Assembly (NCBI GenBank): GCA_028767165.1
Contig: JARACJ010000006.1
Coordinates: 186,001 to 250,000 of the forward strand
Direction: 5' to 3'
Source of the DNA: Proteobacteria bacterium DTSAM18
GTDB lineage: Bacteria > Myxococcota_A > UBA796 > GCA-2862545
DNA length: 64,000 nucleotides
Part shown: positions 1 through 12,466 of the stretch, in pieces
How the letters are laid out: every line of letters begins with the position of its first letter
Position numbering within the stretch: the first letter of the stretch is position 1
Position numbers and translations under genes: made by a program
Notes under the pieces: model-generated
What the model was told of the DNA's origin: nothing
Database searches by the model: none
What the model saw: the letters and a program-made list of their open reading frames with translations, nothing else

Positions 1-1795
1 CCAGGCCGTCGCTGACGGTGGCCGTGACCGAGAAGGTGCCGTCGTCGGTGAAGGCATGGCTGGTGAGTTCACCACTGGCCGTGCCGCCGTCGCCGAAGGC
101 CCACGTGACCTCGAGATCCCCGCTGCCGGCATCGGTGGGGAAGGCCCGGAACGCCAGCCCGGCGCCCTCCGTGCCACTGGGCAGGGCTCCGAGGGTGATG
201 GCAGGCGCCACGTTGCCGACGCTGACCTGGTAGGTGAGCTCCTCCGAGCCCCCGTCGTCGTCGGTGACCGTGGCGGTGACGACGAAGTCGCCGGCCGTGG
301 GGAAGGTGTGGCTCACGTCGACCGAGCTCGCCTCCCCCGAGGACAGGATGGCGTTGGGCGAGCTGGCTCCGGAGCCATCGCCCCAGTCGATGCTGAGGGT
401 GTGGTCGTCGCCCACGCCCGGATCGACCCAGGCGAAGGTGAACACCGATGCGGTTCCCTCCTGCAGGATGCCGTGGACGGGATCACCGGAGAAGCTGGGT
501 GCCACGTTGATGACCTCGACGGTGGCCGACTGGGACACCGAGCTGCCCTCGCCGTCGTCGACGGTGACCGTGACGACCATGTCGCCGTCGTCGAGGTATC
601 CGTGCTCCTCCTGCGCGAGCAGGCCCATGGTGTCGTCGCCGAAGTCCCAGCTCACGGCGACCTCGCTGTCGCCCTCGTCGGTGGCGACGACCTGGAACGT
701 GCCCACCTCGCCCTCCTCGAGGAGGAGTGGCACGGTCAGCACATCGATCACGGGATCGACGTTGGCGACCGTCAGCTCCAGGGACGCGATCGTGGACCCG
801 CCGAGATCGTCGAAGACCCTCACCTGCACGAGGCCGTGGACGCCGGGATCGCCGATGGTGCAGTCGACCTCGTCGCCGGCATCCACCCGCTCGAACGTGC
901 CGTCGCCATCGCAGTCCCAGTCGTAGGAGTCCACGGTGCCGTCGGGGTCGGTGGCGGTGGCCGTGTAGGTGACGACGTCGCCCTCGGAGACATCCACCGT
1001 GCCCGCGAGGGTGACCTCGGGGCGGTCGTTGAAGGAGAAGTTGACCACCTGGCTGGCCTGCTCGGCGGTGAGGCCCTCGTCGATGTCCTCGAAGTCCACG
1101 CCGAGGGTGATCGCGGCGTCCTCGCCATCGGCCCGATCCTGCTCCTGGGCATCGACGATGACCAACGAGACCGTGTCGCCCGCCGGGATCGTGAGGTCGA
1201 AATAGATGTTGTAGTAGCCCGTGCCGTAGGTGACGCTGCTGGGCTGCTCGTCGGCATCCGGGTCCGCGAACACGTGCAGCACGCTGGGATCGGCCGCGGT
1301 GCTGCTGAAGTCGTCGGTCAGGGTCCAGGTGTCGTCGGCGTCGATCGTGGTGTCGCCATCGCTCGTGTCGACGATGACCGTGCCCGAGTCGGAGCCGAGG
1401 TTGGTGTAGTACCGCACCGAGATGGAGATGTCGGCGGCGGTGGGGTTGTGGAACGAGTCGAACCAGCGGGCCCAGTTCTTGTCGTCGGGGACGTAGACCT
1501 CGCGGGTGACGTCGATGCTCGAGATCGTGTCGGTGCCGCTGGAGCGGGTGCGACCCGCCGCATCCTGCGTGCAGGAGCTGGCGAAGAAGGAGGTGCTGTC
1601 GACGAACAGCTGGTTGCCGCCGTCGTAGGCATCATAGGTACCGTTGTTGACGTAGAAGGCGCCGAGGCTCAGGTCCCAGATGTAGCCGTCGCCGTCGGTG
1701 ATGCTGGTGCTGCAGGTCTGGGCGGCCGCATCCTGGCCCGCCACCAGGAGTCCGACGAGGCCGAGGCCCCTGAGAAGTGCAAGGTGGCTGCGCAT
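1..1795 (-). CDS. Secreted PKD-repeat protein (3' part beyond window)
   Basis: The frame is open from an ATG at 1795 to the window edge, giving 598 visible residues with no stop. The N-terminus (MRSHLALLRGLGLVGLLVAG, then QDAAAQ) is a Sec signal peptide. About 350 residues of Asp/Ser/Thr-rich beta-type sequence follow that I do not recognise. From about residue 255 come repeated PKD-type modules, with motifs such as YDWDCDGDG, VSWDFGDD, LSIDWGDG and VTWAFGDGG spaced 80-90 residues apart; at least four are visible. PKD modules are extracellular Ig-like folds used in adhesion or as spacers in secreted proteins, so a surface or secreted role is inferred. The gene diverges from the TSP3 gene at 2142. 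The C-terminus, where a MYXO-CTERM tail or catalytic domain might lie, is outside the window. Confidence 0.88.
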   Translation of the reverse strand, partial: MRSHLALLRGLGLVGLLVAGQDAAAQTCSTSITDGDGYIWDLSLGAFYVNNGTYDAYDGGNQLFVDSTSFFASSCTQDAAGRTRSSGTDTISSIDVTREVYVPDDKNWARWFDSFHNPTAADISISVRYYTNLGSDSGTVIVDTSDGDTTIDADDTWTLTDDFSSTAADPSVLHVFADPDADEQPSSVTYGTGYYNIYFDLTIPAGDTVSLVIVDAQEQDRADGEDAAITLGVDFEDIDEGLTAEQASQVVNFSFNDRPEVTLAGTVDVSEGDVVTYTATATDPDGTVDSYDWDCDGDGTFERVDAGDEVDCTIGDPGVHGLVQVRVFDDLGGSTIASLELTVANVDPVIDVLTVPLLLEEGEVGTFQVVATDEGDSEVAVSWDFGDDTMGLLAQEEHGYLDDGDMVVTVTVDDGEGSSVSQSATVEVINVAPSFSGDPVHGILQEGTASVFTFAWVDPGVGDDHTLSIDWGDGSGASSPNAILSSGEASSVDVSHTFPTAGDFVVTATVTDDDGGSEELTYQVSVGNVAPAITLGALPSGTEGAGLAFRAFPTDAGSGDLEVTWAFGDGGTASGELTSHAFTDDGTFSVTATVSDGL

Positions 1796-2141
1796 GGTGG
1801 TCCCTCCCGTGAGGCCGCCATTGTAGGAGCAGCCCACACGGACGAACGCCGACAATCCCCATGTCCGCGGTCCAGGCCCACGGGGCGGGAACTTTTCTTC
1901 GCCGGGCACCCGCCGACCCGGAAAACGGGTCGTGCAAACGAACACCTTCGATTCCCGATGCAGTGTTTTGACCTTGACTTCCAGCGGTACGCAGTTCCCC
2001 GTTTGCACCGGGGCCTGACCACCGTCCACCACTGGAACACCATCGCCTGACACGCCGAAAGAGCGGTTTCGCCGGTAGTTGCCACGCGACCCATCCGTCT
2101 GCGCTGTAATGCGGCCCGACTCGACTTCAGGGGAGGGACCC
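1796..2141. other. Divergent intergenic region
   Basis: This 346-bp region lies between two divergent secreted-protein genes and must hold both promoters. Its middle (about 1910-2000) is less GC-rich than the rest. It contains two TTGAC-like hexamers (1968, 1974) but no convincing -10 partner. I saw no strong hairpin. Confidence 0.5.
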
Positions 2142-5030
<2,889 letters not shown>

Positions 5031-5050
5031 GCTCCCTACCGCAAGGGTCC

Positions 5051-5080
5051 GAGGGCCGCGCCGGCTTCGGCGCGGCCCTC
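5051..5080 (+). terminator. GC hairpin after TSP3 gene
   Basis: A perfect 13-bp stem (5051-5063 with 5068-5080) with a 4-nt loop starts 20 nt after the stop. It lacks a T-tract, so it may act with Rho or only as an RNA-stabilising stem. Confidence 0.55.
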
Positions 5081-5297
5081 GCTGCGTCCGGGGTCTCCCG
5101 CGCAGGTGCTCCCCTCCCCGGGAGGCACCCGTGGGGCCACATGTCGGCAAACGTCAGCGTTCATCAGGATCACGACGACACCAGGACAAAGCCTTTCTGC
5201 GCCATATGCCAATCGACACGCCCGAAACAGACATACCCATGAGGTCCGTCCCCCCGCACGCCTGCACCATCGGGCCCCCGTGTCTACATGGGACCCC

Positions 5298-5558
5298 ATG
5301 AAACACCTCATCCGCCCCATCCTCTGGTCCGCCCTCGCCTCGAGCCTGCTGCTCGGTTCGTCCCTCGCGACCGCCCACACGCCCAGCGCTGCCCGACGCC
5401 CCGCGGGCGCGGTGCTCACGGGCATGATGACGACGCAACAGGCCCGCGAGGATCTCGCGCGGCGCGCCAGTCGCTGGCACGGCAGCGAGACGGCCCTTCA
5501 GATCGGTGATTTCACGCGGCGACTCGACCGGCCCCAGCCCGCCGTCCTGCCAGGCTGA
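5298..5558 (+). CDS. Small secreted protein of unknown function
   Basis: This is an 86-residue protein with a clear signal peptide (MKHLIRPILWSALASSLLLG, cleavage near ATA-HT). The mature part of about 58 residues is basic (TQQAREDLARRASRWHG) and has no motif I recognise. The start is the ATG at 5298; the upstream in-frame extension is AT-rich and unlikely to be coding. It stands alone between the TSP3 gene and the FG-GAP lipoprotein. It could be an over-call, but the signal peptide and codon use support it. Confidence 0.5.
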   Translation: MKHLIRPILWSALASSLLLGSSLATAHTPSAARRPAGAVLTGMMTTQQAREDLARRASRWHGSETALQIGDFTRRLDRPQPAVLPG

Positions 5559-5772
5559 GTCGGCCCGCGGCACCCGTGCCGCACACGCCCTGGGCGTCCA
5601 GCGCGCGAAATCCGGCAGCGCGCCGAGATGGTGCACGGCGCCGTTGCACTCCGTCTGGAGCGCCTCGGAAACACTCCCCGACCCCAGACCATGTGGCGCT
5701 GCGTCAACCGTTCGCGCGGAATTTTGCATACATAGCAGACGACCGGTATCATCGGCACGCTTCTGGAGTCCG

Positions 5773-7794
5773 ATGATGCACCTTCCACGCCGCATACACG
5801 CCCTCGTCCTCCTCACCACGAGCCTCGCCGGCTGCGCACCCGAGCCGGAGGAGCCGGCAGGCGTGCCCCTGACGCTCCCCGTTTCCGACAGCCCGATCAC
5901 GCTGCCCGACACGGGCGCCGAGGAGAGGTCGCCCTTCCACACGGTGGATCAGGAGGCGTCCATCCGATTCCGCAACATGGCCACCACGCTGGGCATCGAG
6001 GTCCGGCGCAGGGGCTGGGGCATCGGATGGACCGACATCGAGGGCGACGGCACGCTGGACCTGTGGTTCACCAACCACGCCAGGAACGCGAGCCTGTACC
6101 GCCAGGATGCCGAGGGACTCTTCACCGACATCGCGGCCTGGTACGCGAACCCCGACGAGGAGGGCTGCGGGTTCGACCACTACGACGCCCACGGCATCCG
6201 CTTCCTCGGGGCCCCCACGGGTGCGAAGACGATCTGGGAGGACACCGGCGGATCGGGCGCCCACATGCGCTGGACCCTCGCGGACACCTGCAGCGATGCA
6301 GCGGATGCCGGTCTCGACCATCCGGGCGGACGTGGTCGCTACAGCTACTGGTTCGATGCCGACGGTGACGACGACCTCGACGCCTACCTCATGCAGGACC
6401 ACAGCACGACCCTCGGCACCTCGGCCTCCCTCGCGACCGCCGGCGCCGACACCTACACCCTCACGGACATCGGCAGCCCCTTCATCCGCGGCCTGATGTG
6501 GCTCGATCTCGACGGCGACGACACCCTCGATGTGCAGGCCTGGACCCACTACGACTTCCTAGGGCTCGAGATTCCCGACTACGCCTCCGAGGCCCTGCCC
6601 GCGGACTTCGATCACGACGGAGAAGAGGAGCTGCTGGTCTTCTTCGACTTCACCAACTTCACCCGGGACATCGTGCAGCCCACGCCCGAGGTGATCCAGC
6701 TCGCCGGCGGCGGCAGGAACACCGAGGAGTCCCTCACGTTCTTCACCACCGGCCAGATCACCTGGACCTCCAACTTCCCGTCGGACGTCACCGTCGAGTC
6801 CCACGGAGACGGCACCCACACCGTGCGCCACACCTACGGCGCCACCTCACGCTCCATCGGCACGCGCATCGAGGGCAACGAGCCCCTCATCATGCAGTCG
6901 TACTCCCACATGGAGCACCTGTCGGCCCTGTGGGCCGGTCCCGAGGGCGGCGTGGTGTACCTCGATCGGGTCGACGGCGTGTGGACCGAGCGTGCGCTCC
7001 CCGACGGGCTGCGGTTCTGTGTCACCGGCGCCACGCTCGACATGGACAACGACGGCGACCTCGACGTCTACCTCGGGTGCCAGCGTCCCGCGATCAACCT
7101 GCGGGACCAGTGGCTCGTCAACGACGGAACGGGCACCTTCGAGCTGCTGCACAACAACGGGCCCGTCTACGAGGAAGGTAGCCAGGGATACATCGCCACC
7201 GGCGACTACGATCGCGACGGTCGCGTGGACGTGGCGGTGGGTGCCAACAACCAGCCCGCCCGGTGGCCCCTCGGCCGTGTGTCCGTGCTCCACAACGAGA
7301 CCCTCGACGCCGGCAACCACGTGCGTCTGGTCCTCGACGGCCCCATGGCCCACACCGTGGGCGCCAAGGTCGAGCTCACCACGACCAGCCACACCCAGAC
7401 CCGATGGTACCGGGCCGGCCAGAACCACTACAGCCACAACGAGCAGGTCCTGCACTTCGGCATCGGCCCCGCCACGGAGGCGTCGGTCACCATCACCTGG
7501 CCCAACGGCTCCAGCGGCACCTACGACGTCGCGGCCGGAGAGGAGCTGGTGGTGCTTCGACCCGCCAACGGACCGGGCACCTTCCCGTCCGTGGTCGACA
7601 CCGGCACCGCCGAGCAGATCGTCCCGACGCCGGACACCGCCGTCGCGGACAGCGACGCGCCCCTGCTCGACAGCGGCGTCAGCGCCCCGGAGACCACCAG
7701 CCCCACGCCGGACACGGCCACCACCGTGGTGCCTGGCGAGTCCCCCTCGACGGACAGCGGCACCCCACCTTCCGAGACCGGCGCCACGCCCTGA
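5773..7794 (+). CDS. CRTAC1-like FG-GAP repeat lipoprotein with ASPIC/UnbV domain
   Basis: This 673-residue surface lipoprotein has signal peptide MMHLPRRIHALVLLTTSLAG ending at a lipobox Cys (SLAGC). Asp-rich FG-GAP/VCBS blade motifs recur (GIGWTDIEGDGTLDLWFTN, YWFDADGDDDLDAYL, LDMDNDGDLDVYLGC, GDYDRDGRVDVAVG), as in beta-propeller proteins that bind Ca2+ in the loops. Residues about 525-600 form an ASPIC/UnbV domain (VGAKVELTT, then GQNHYSHNEQVLHFGIG and VTITWPNGSSG). The C-terminus is a Pro/Thr/Asp-rich tail, probably disordered. The function is unknown; members of this family are surface or secreted binding proteins. The start is ATG 5773 or 5776. The longer upstream frame runs through the AT-rich promoter region and is not used. 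Confidence 0.9.
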   Translation: MMHLPRRIHALVLLTTSLAGCAPEPEEPAGVPLTLPVSDSPITLPDTGAEERSPFHTVDQEASIRFRNMATTLGIEVRRRGWGIGWTDIEGDGTLDLWFTNHARNASLYRQDAEGLFTDIAAWYANPDEEGCGFDHYDAHGIRFLGAPTGAKTIWEDTGGSGAHMRWTLADTCSDAADAGLDHPGGRGRYSYWFDADGDDDLDAYLMQDHSTTLGTSASLATAGADTYTLTDIGSPFIRGLMWLDLDGDDTLDVQAWTHYDFLGLEIPDYASEALPADFDHDGEEELLVFFDFTNFTRDIVQPTPEVIQLAGGGRNTEESLTFFTTGQITWTSNFPSDVTVESHGDGTHTVRHTYGATSRSIGTRIEGNEPLIMQSYSHMEHLSALWAGPEGGVVYLDRVDGVWTERALPDGLRFCVTGATLDMDNDGDLDVYLGCQRPAINLRDQWLVNDGTGTFELLHNNGPVYEEGSQGYIATGDYDRDGRVDVAVGANNQPARWPLGRVSVLHNETLDAGNHVRLVLDGPMAHTVGAKVELTTTSHTQTRWYRAGQNHYSHNEQVLHFGIGPATEASVTITWPNGSSGTYDVAAGEELVVLRPANGPGTFPSVVDTGTAEQIVPTPDTAVADSDAPLLDSGVSAPETTSPTPDTATTVVPGESPSTDSGTPPSETGATP

Positions 7795-7848
7795 CGGTGC
7801 CGGACCGGTGGCGCCCTCGGGGTCCCGCGCACCACGGCGGGTCCTCGC

Positions 7849-9291
7849 TCAGTCCCCAGGCTGTTCTTCGGGCACGGGCTTGCGACGCAGGGCCTGCTCG
7901 TTCCAGATCTCCGACGGCGTGCCGAGCACCTGCTCGGCATCGAACATCGGCTCCCGGCCCGCCTCGACCTGCCGCTTGTAGTCCTCCCACACCTTGAAGG
8001 CGATGGGGCTGAGCAGCAGGATGGCCGTCAGGTTGCACACCGCCATCAGGCCCATGCCGAGGTCGGCCATGGTCCACACCACCGGTACGTCGAGCAGCGC
8101 GCCCACCACGATCATCGTCAGCGCGAGGAGCCGGTATCCGAGGATCACCGCCCTGTTGTCGAGCATGAACGAGGCCGCGGTCTCCCCGAAGTAGTAGTTC
8201 GCCACCACCGAGGTGAACGAGAAGAAGAACATCGCGACGGTGAGGAACACCGCTCCCCACTGCCCCACGTGCTCGACGAGCGCGGCACTGGTGAGCTCCA
8301 CGCCCGTGAGGCCACTGCCGGGCGCGAGGGCATCCGACAGCAGGATGAAGGCAGCCGTGCACGAGCACACGATGATGGTGTCGATGAACACACCGAACAT
8401 CTGCACCATGCCCTGCTGCACCGGGTGGTCCACCGTGGCCGCCGCGGCTGCGTTCGGCACGCTGCCCATGCCGGCCTCGTTGGAGAACAACCCACGGCGC
8501 ACACCGTTCATCAGCGCCACCTTGAACGTGTAGCCGAGCGCCCCTGCCCCCGCGGCGTGGGGCGCGAAGGCGGACTCGAGGATCCGCAGGAACAGGGAGG
8601 GCAGCTCGCCGAGGTTCATGATGCAGACCACGATGGCGAGCATCAGGTACAGGATCGCCATCGCCGGCACCACGGCCTCCGCGAACCGGCCGATCCGCTG
8701 GATGCCGCCGAAGATCACGAGCGCGGCCAGGACGGCCACGATGAGGGCCACCATCAGCTCCGGGGCGCCGAACGCCGCACGGGCAGCCGCCGCCATCGAG
8801 TTGGACTGCACCATGTTGAAGATGAGCCCGTAGGACATCATCAGGAACACCGAGAACAGCACGCCGAGCCAGCGGGCCCCGAGCCCCTTCTGCATGTAGT
8901 AGGCCGGTCCGCCACGGAACGAACCGTCGGCCATCCGCTCCTTGAAGACCTGGGCGAGGATCGTCTCCGCGAACGACGTGGCCATGCCCAACATGGCGAT
9001 CACCCACATCCAGAAGATGGCACCCGGTCCACCGAGGTAGATGGCCACCCCGATGCCGGCGATGTTGCCCGTGCCCACACGTGCCGCGAGTCCGGTGGCG
9101 AAGGCCTGGAAGCTGGAGATGGACTCTCCCGGATCGTTGCGACTCGCGAAGAGGGTCTTGACCATGTGGCGGAACCACCGGACCTGAACGCCCTTGAAGC
9201 GCACGGTGAAGTAGATGCCCGCCCCGAGCAGGGCCCACACGAGCACCGCACCCCAGACGAGATCGTTCACCCTGCCGATCAGCTCACCCAT
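7849..9291 (-). CDS. Sodium:alanine/glycine symporter (AGCS family)
   Basis: This 480-residue inner-membrane transporter couples Na+ entry to uptake of alanine or glycine. About ten hydrophobic segments are present. Family features include the N-terminal LVWGAVLVWALLGAGIYFTV, the conserved ATGLAARVGTGNIAGIGVAI segment, FRGGPAYYMQKGLG, and RRGLFSNEAGMGSVPNAAA, where SNEAGMGS is an AGCS hallmark. The start is ATG 9291 (MGELIGR); the longer frame to 9402 adds a polar tail with no family resemblance. The gene is convergent with the ASPIC gene (54 nt between stops) and divergent from ppa. No operon partner is visible. Confidence 0.95.
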   Translation of the reverse strand: MGELIGRVNDLVWGAVLVWALLGAGIYFTVRFKGVQVRWFRHMVKTLFASRNDPGESISSFQAFATGLAARVGTGNIAGIGVAIYLGGPGAIFWMWVIAMLGMATSFAETILAQVFKERMADGSFRGGPAYYMQKGLGARWLGVLFSVFLMMSYGLIFNMVQSNSMAAAARAAFGAPELMVALIVAVLAALVIFGGIQRIGRFAEAVVPAMAILYLMLAIVVCIMNLGELPSLFLRILESAFAPHAAGAGALGYTFKVALMNGVRRGLFSNEAGMGSVPNAAAAATVDHPVQQGMVQMFGVFIDTIIVCSCTAAFILLSDALAPGSGLTGVELTSAALVEHVGQWGAVFLTVAMFFFSFTSVVANYYFGETAASFMLDNRAVILGYRLLALTMIVVGALLDVPVVWTMADLGMGLMAVCNLTAILLLSPIAFKVWEDYKRQVEAGREPMFDAEQVLGTPSEIWNEQALRRKPVPEEQPGD

Positions 9292-9517
9292 GGATGGTCG
9301 CCTCCTGCCCGACACGATGTCGGACGACCGAGCCCAACGGTCCACGGGTGATGATCCTCGATGAGCGATGCCCTCTACAGCGCAGCCCTCGTCACCTCGC
9401 ACGCGATGGCGATCTGGACCTTCGACGGACCGGCCATCCGTGATAGGTGTCCGCCGAACCTCACCTAGGCCCCATCCCGCAGCTCATACGATCTGCCCCC
9501 AGCCCCTGGAGAACAAC

Positions 9518-10066
9518 ATGTTCAACCCCTGGCACGACATCAAGGTCGATCCCGCGACCGCAGCCGACAAGTTCACCGCCGTCATCGAGATCCCCAAGGG
9601 CTCCAAGGTCAAGTACGAGCTCGACAAGGACACCGGCATGATGAAGATCGACCGCATCATGTCCAGCTCCGTGATGTACCCCGCCAACTACGGCTTCATC
9701 CCCCGCTCCTACTGCGACGACAACGATCCCCTCGACGTGCTCGTCCTGGGTCAGGCAGAGGCCGTGCCCGGCTGCCTCATGGACGCCAAGCCCATCGGCG
9801 TGATGCACATGATCGACGGCGGCGAGGGCGACGACAAGATCATCGCCGTGCACGCGGACGACCCCGTCTGGAAGCACTACAACGACATCTCCGAGCTGCC
9901 CCAGCACCTGCTCGCCGAGATGCAGCAGTTCTTCGTGTCCTACAAGGCGCTCGACAACAAGGAGGTCGAGGTCTCCGGCTACAAGAACCGCGACGTGGCC
10001 CTGCAGATCATCGCCGACTCCTTCGCGCTCTACGCCTCCAAGGAGGACGAGCTCCGCAACAGCTGA
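9518..10066 (+). CDS. ppa: Inorganic pyrophosphatase (soluble, family I)
   Basis: This 182-residue cytoplasmic enzyme hydrolyses PPi to two Pi and pulls biosynthetic reactions forward. The family I pattern is complete: IEIPKGSKVKYELDKDTG, YPANYGFIP, and the Mg2+-binding DDNDPLDVLVL, followed by HADDPVW and the KAL..KEVEV segment. The length matches bacterial family I enzymes (170-180 residues). The start at ATG 9518 follows CTGGAGAACAAC. The gene diverges from the AGCS transporter and is followed by a perfect bidirectional hairpin. Confidence 0.97.
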   Translation: MFNPWHDIKVDPATAADKFTAVIEIPKGSKVKYELDKDTGMMKIDRIMSSSVMYPANYGFIPRSYCDDNDPLDVLVLGQAEAVPGCLMDAKPIGVMHMIDGGEGDDKIIAVHADDPVWKHYNDISELPQHLLAEMQQFFVSYKALDNKEVEVSGYKNRDVALQIIADSFALYASKEDELRNS

Positions 10067-10101
10067 GCCCGGCCTGCCTCGGGCCTGAGGGCCTGAACCA
10101 C

Positions 10102-10136
10102 GACGCCCCGCCAGACCGATGGTCTGGCGGGGCGTC
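10102..10136. terminator. Bidirectional hairpin terminator between ppa and OmpA-like gene
   Basis: A perfect 16-bp stem (10102-10117 with 10121-10136) with a 3-nt loop sits between two convergent stops (10066 and 10153). There is no long T-tract on either side. Confidence 0.75.
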
Positions 10137-10152
10137 CTGCTCTTGCCGGCAC

Positions 10153-11379
10153 TCAGTCGCAGAAGATCTCGACCCGCCGGCTCGCCTGACGCACGGTGAA
10201 GCCGCTGCGCTCCGCGGCGGGCTGTTCGGAACCCACCCAGGAGACCTCGGCCACCGAGGCGCCCTGCGCCTGCAGGGCCTCGGCGACGGCCTGGGCACGC
10301 TGCTGGGAGATCCACAGGTTGGCCTCCTCATCGCCCAGATCGCAGGTGTGTCCCACCACGCTGAGCGCTCCCGGACAACGGGCGGCGAGGGAGACGACAC
10401 CCGCCGGATCGTCGACGGAGACGCTGTTGAAGGGGAACCACAGGGAGTAGTCCGCGCCACCGGTCGCGGACCGGGACGAGGTGGAGGTACGCTGCATCGC
10501 CACCGGTGCGGCTTGCGTCGACGCCACCTCCTGTACGGGAGCCTGCGGCGGTGTGGCCGGCTCGTCGGCGCTGGCTTGTTCCGCAGGCTCCGCTACGGCC
10601 TCGGCCGCAGGAGCCTGCTCGAGCGGCTCTTCGCCGACCGGCTCCGACGGCACATCCGGGGCCTCCGGCTGCGTGGAGGCGGCCACCTGCCGGGCTGCCT
10701 CGGGCTCTTCGTCGCCGACCGTGGCCGCACTCTTCGCGTCCACCTCGGCAGCCACCGCCGGCTCCACCGCCGGTTCGTCACGCCCCAGGCCGAGCCAGGC
10801 GACGCCGGCGAACAACGCCACCGCCAGACCCGCGATCAACGGTGCACGGCCCGAGCGGCCGGCGGCCTCCTGGAGCTGATCCGCCACGTCTTCCGAGAAC
10901 GACGAGGTGACCTCGACACCGGGCGTGGTGGGCGGCACGACAGGCGCACGGTGCACGCCGGAGACCGTGGTCTCCCGCCGGGGAATGGGCAGATCCGAGA
11001 AGGTGGTCTCGATGCCCGTGACATGCACATCCGCGAACGAGGTGTCGGAGGACGGCAGATCGGAGACCGTGGTCTCGACGTTCGGGGACGGCAGATCCGA
11101 GAACGTGGTCTCGATCCCGGTGACCCGGTGTCCCGTGTGGCTCTGCTCTCCAGAGAAGCTGCCGACCACATGGGAGACGGCCTCGTGATCGGCATCCTCC
11201 ACGATCTCGCGCGCGGCCCGCTCCACCGCTTCGGAAGCGAAGGTGCCCGTTCGGGCGGCCGCGTCGACCTCATCACCGGCAAAGGTACCCGTCTGCGCCG
11301 ATGGATCCACCTCTTCGCCCACCGAAGAAGCAGAAGCCGTCTTGCCGGGCCCGGCGTTGGAAGTCTGGGGTCGCTTCAT
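10153..11379 (-). CDS. Membrane-anchored OmpA-like protein with repeated Thr motifs
   Basis: This is a 408-residue single-pass protein. Residues 1-175 are polar and should be cytoplasmic if the protein is N-in. They hold short repeats: TGTFA at 30 and 44, and ETT[F/V]SDLP-type motifs near 90, 102, 124 and 136. A transmembrane helix follows at about 179-198 (PLIAGLAVALFAGVAWLGLG), then an Ala/Pro/Glu-rich linker and a C-terminal OmpA-like region (YSLWFPFNSVSV, LSVVGHTCDLGDEEANLWIS, RAQAVAEALQAQG, RRVEIFCD) that would bind peptidoglycan in the periplasm. Family knowledge: OmpA C-domains anchor proteins to the cell wall. Inference: the repeated Thr motifs resemble phosphothreonine sites read by FHA domains. 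The ATG at 11379 follows GTGAGGGAAC. The gene is monocistronic. Confidence 0.82.
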   Translation of the reverse strand: MKRPQTSNAGPGKTASASSVGEEVDPSAQTGTFAGDEVDAAARTGTFASEAVERAAREIVEDADHEAVSHVVGSFSGEQSHTGHRVTGIETTFSDLPSPNVETTVSDLPSSDTSFADVHVTGIETTFSDLPIPRRETTVSGVHRAPVVPPTTPGVEVTSSFSEDVADQLQEAAGRSGRAPLIAGLAVALFAGVAWLGLGRDEPAVEPAVAAEVDAKSAATVGDEEPEAARQVAASTQPEAPDVPSEPVGEEPLEQAPAAEAVAEPAEQASADEPATPPQAPVQEVASTQAAPVAMQRTSTSSRSATGGADYSLWFPFNSVSVDDPAGVVSLAARCPGALSVVGHTCDLGDEEANLWISQQRAQAVAEALQAQGASVAEVSWVGSEQPAAERSGFTVRQASRRVEIFCD

Positions 11380-11826
11380 GTTCCCTCACCTGGACGCAGG
11401 GCAGGCCTGGATCCAGGCCGGCGACGTCCGCTCACAGAAACGTAGATCACCCGCCCGGATCGGATCCAGGGAATTCGGGTGCTGGGTCCGGCGAGTCTAG
11501 CGCATGAAAGTTTTGCGCGATCATCGGGTGATACCGATTGCTCGACCCATGTCCCGGAATCTCGCCGTTCACCGCCTCGTCCACCACGAGAAACACCTTC
11601 CAGGCCGATCCTCGCACGCCTGGAGGGACGTGACGGCAGCGCTACGTACTTTCCCTCGACATGCAGAAAAACTTCAACACGAGAAGTTCCTGCGTGCGCA
11701 TGCGGACTTTCGGCGGTCCTCGTCGGGACGGAAGGGCGCTCACGACGGTAGCTGGTCGGGGGCCAGCACGAACCGGACCCGACGGCATGTGCGGGCCCGT
11801 CACGCCCGGCCCTTGCCGGTGCAGCT
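11380..11826. other. Long intergenic region
   Basis: This 447-bp region lies between two minus-strand genes and must contain the promoter for the OmpA-like gene. I see a small hairpin (AACTTC...GAAGTT, about 11664-11690) and a less GC-rich patch near 11500-11540. There is no credible ORF and no terminator with a T-tract. Confidence 0.4.
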
Positions 11827-12276
11827 TCAGGAGGCGACGGCCTCGGCGTCCTGTCCTGCGAACCGCGCCCAACAGGGCTCTCCGCCCGCGTCGAATCCCA
11901 CCTCGATCGGGTGGCCCCAGAACAGGTCGCCGTCGTCGAAGTGAAGGACGGTGCCGCCCTCGGGACGCACCTGGATCTCGACGAGCAGCATCCGATCTCG
12001 GAACTGCTCGGGGCTGAGCGGCGCCTCACCCTCCAGCCAGTCGCGGTTCTTCACCTCGAGAAGCTCCGCCGTGGCGAGGGTCTTCGCCTCTGTACGCCGA
12101 TCCGGCAGCGCCATCAGCAGCGCCTCGATGCCTTCGAGACCACCGGCGCCTTCGGCATCGAGCGACGACAGCCACACGCGCAGCTCTCGGGCATGCCAGG
12201 AGACCGTGCCGACCACACCGCCACGCCCCTTGTCGGGCTGGAGGGAACCGAACAACTGCTCTTCGATCTTGGACAT
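11827..12276 (-). CDS. DUF2262-like protein
   Basis: This is a 149-residue cytoplasmic protein with no signal peptide or membrane segment. The C-terminal stretch HFDDGDLFWGHPIEVGFDAG strongly resembles the DUF2262 core (a D-x-x-L-F/L-W-G-H-x-I-E-V pattern), whose biochemical role is unknown. The N-terminal half (WHARELRVWLSSLDAEG, then LATAELLEVKNRDWL) also fits that family. The start is ATG 12276 behind GAGGTGG; a GTG three bases upstream is the alternative. It stands alone. Confidence 0.7.
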   Translation of the reverse strand: MSKIEEQLFGSLQPDKGRGGVVGTVSWHARELRVWLSSLDAEGAGGLEGIEALLMALPDRRTEAKTLATAELLEVKNRDWLEGEAPLSPEQFRDRMLLVEIQVRPEGGTVLHFDDGDLFWGHPIEVGFDAGGEPCWARFAGQDAEAVAS

Positions 12277-12466
12277 CACGCCACCTCTGTCTTCGGTACG
12301 GGTTCCAGGATCGTCAGGCTAGCAGCGGATCCGGTCGCCGCATCAAATCCTGGCGGCCGGGAAGAAAAACCACCACCGAAGGAGCCGTTCGCGCACGACA
12401 ACCCCGGGCGAACAAAAACCGACGACACATTTTTTTCGCGCTGCACGGGTGGATCGCCCGTGCGGA

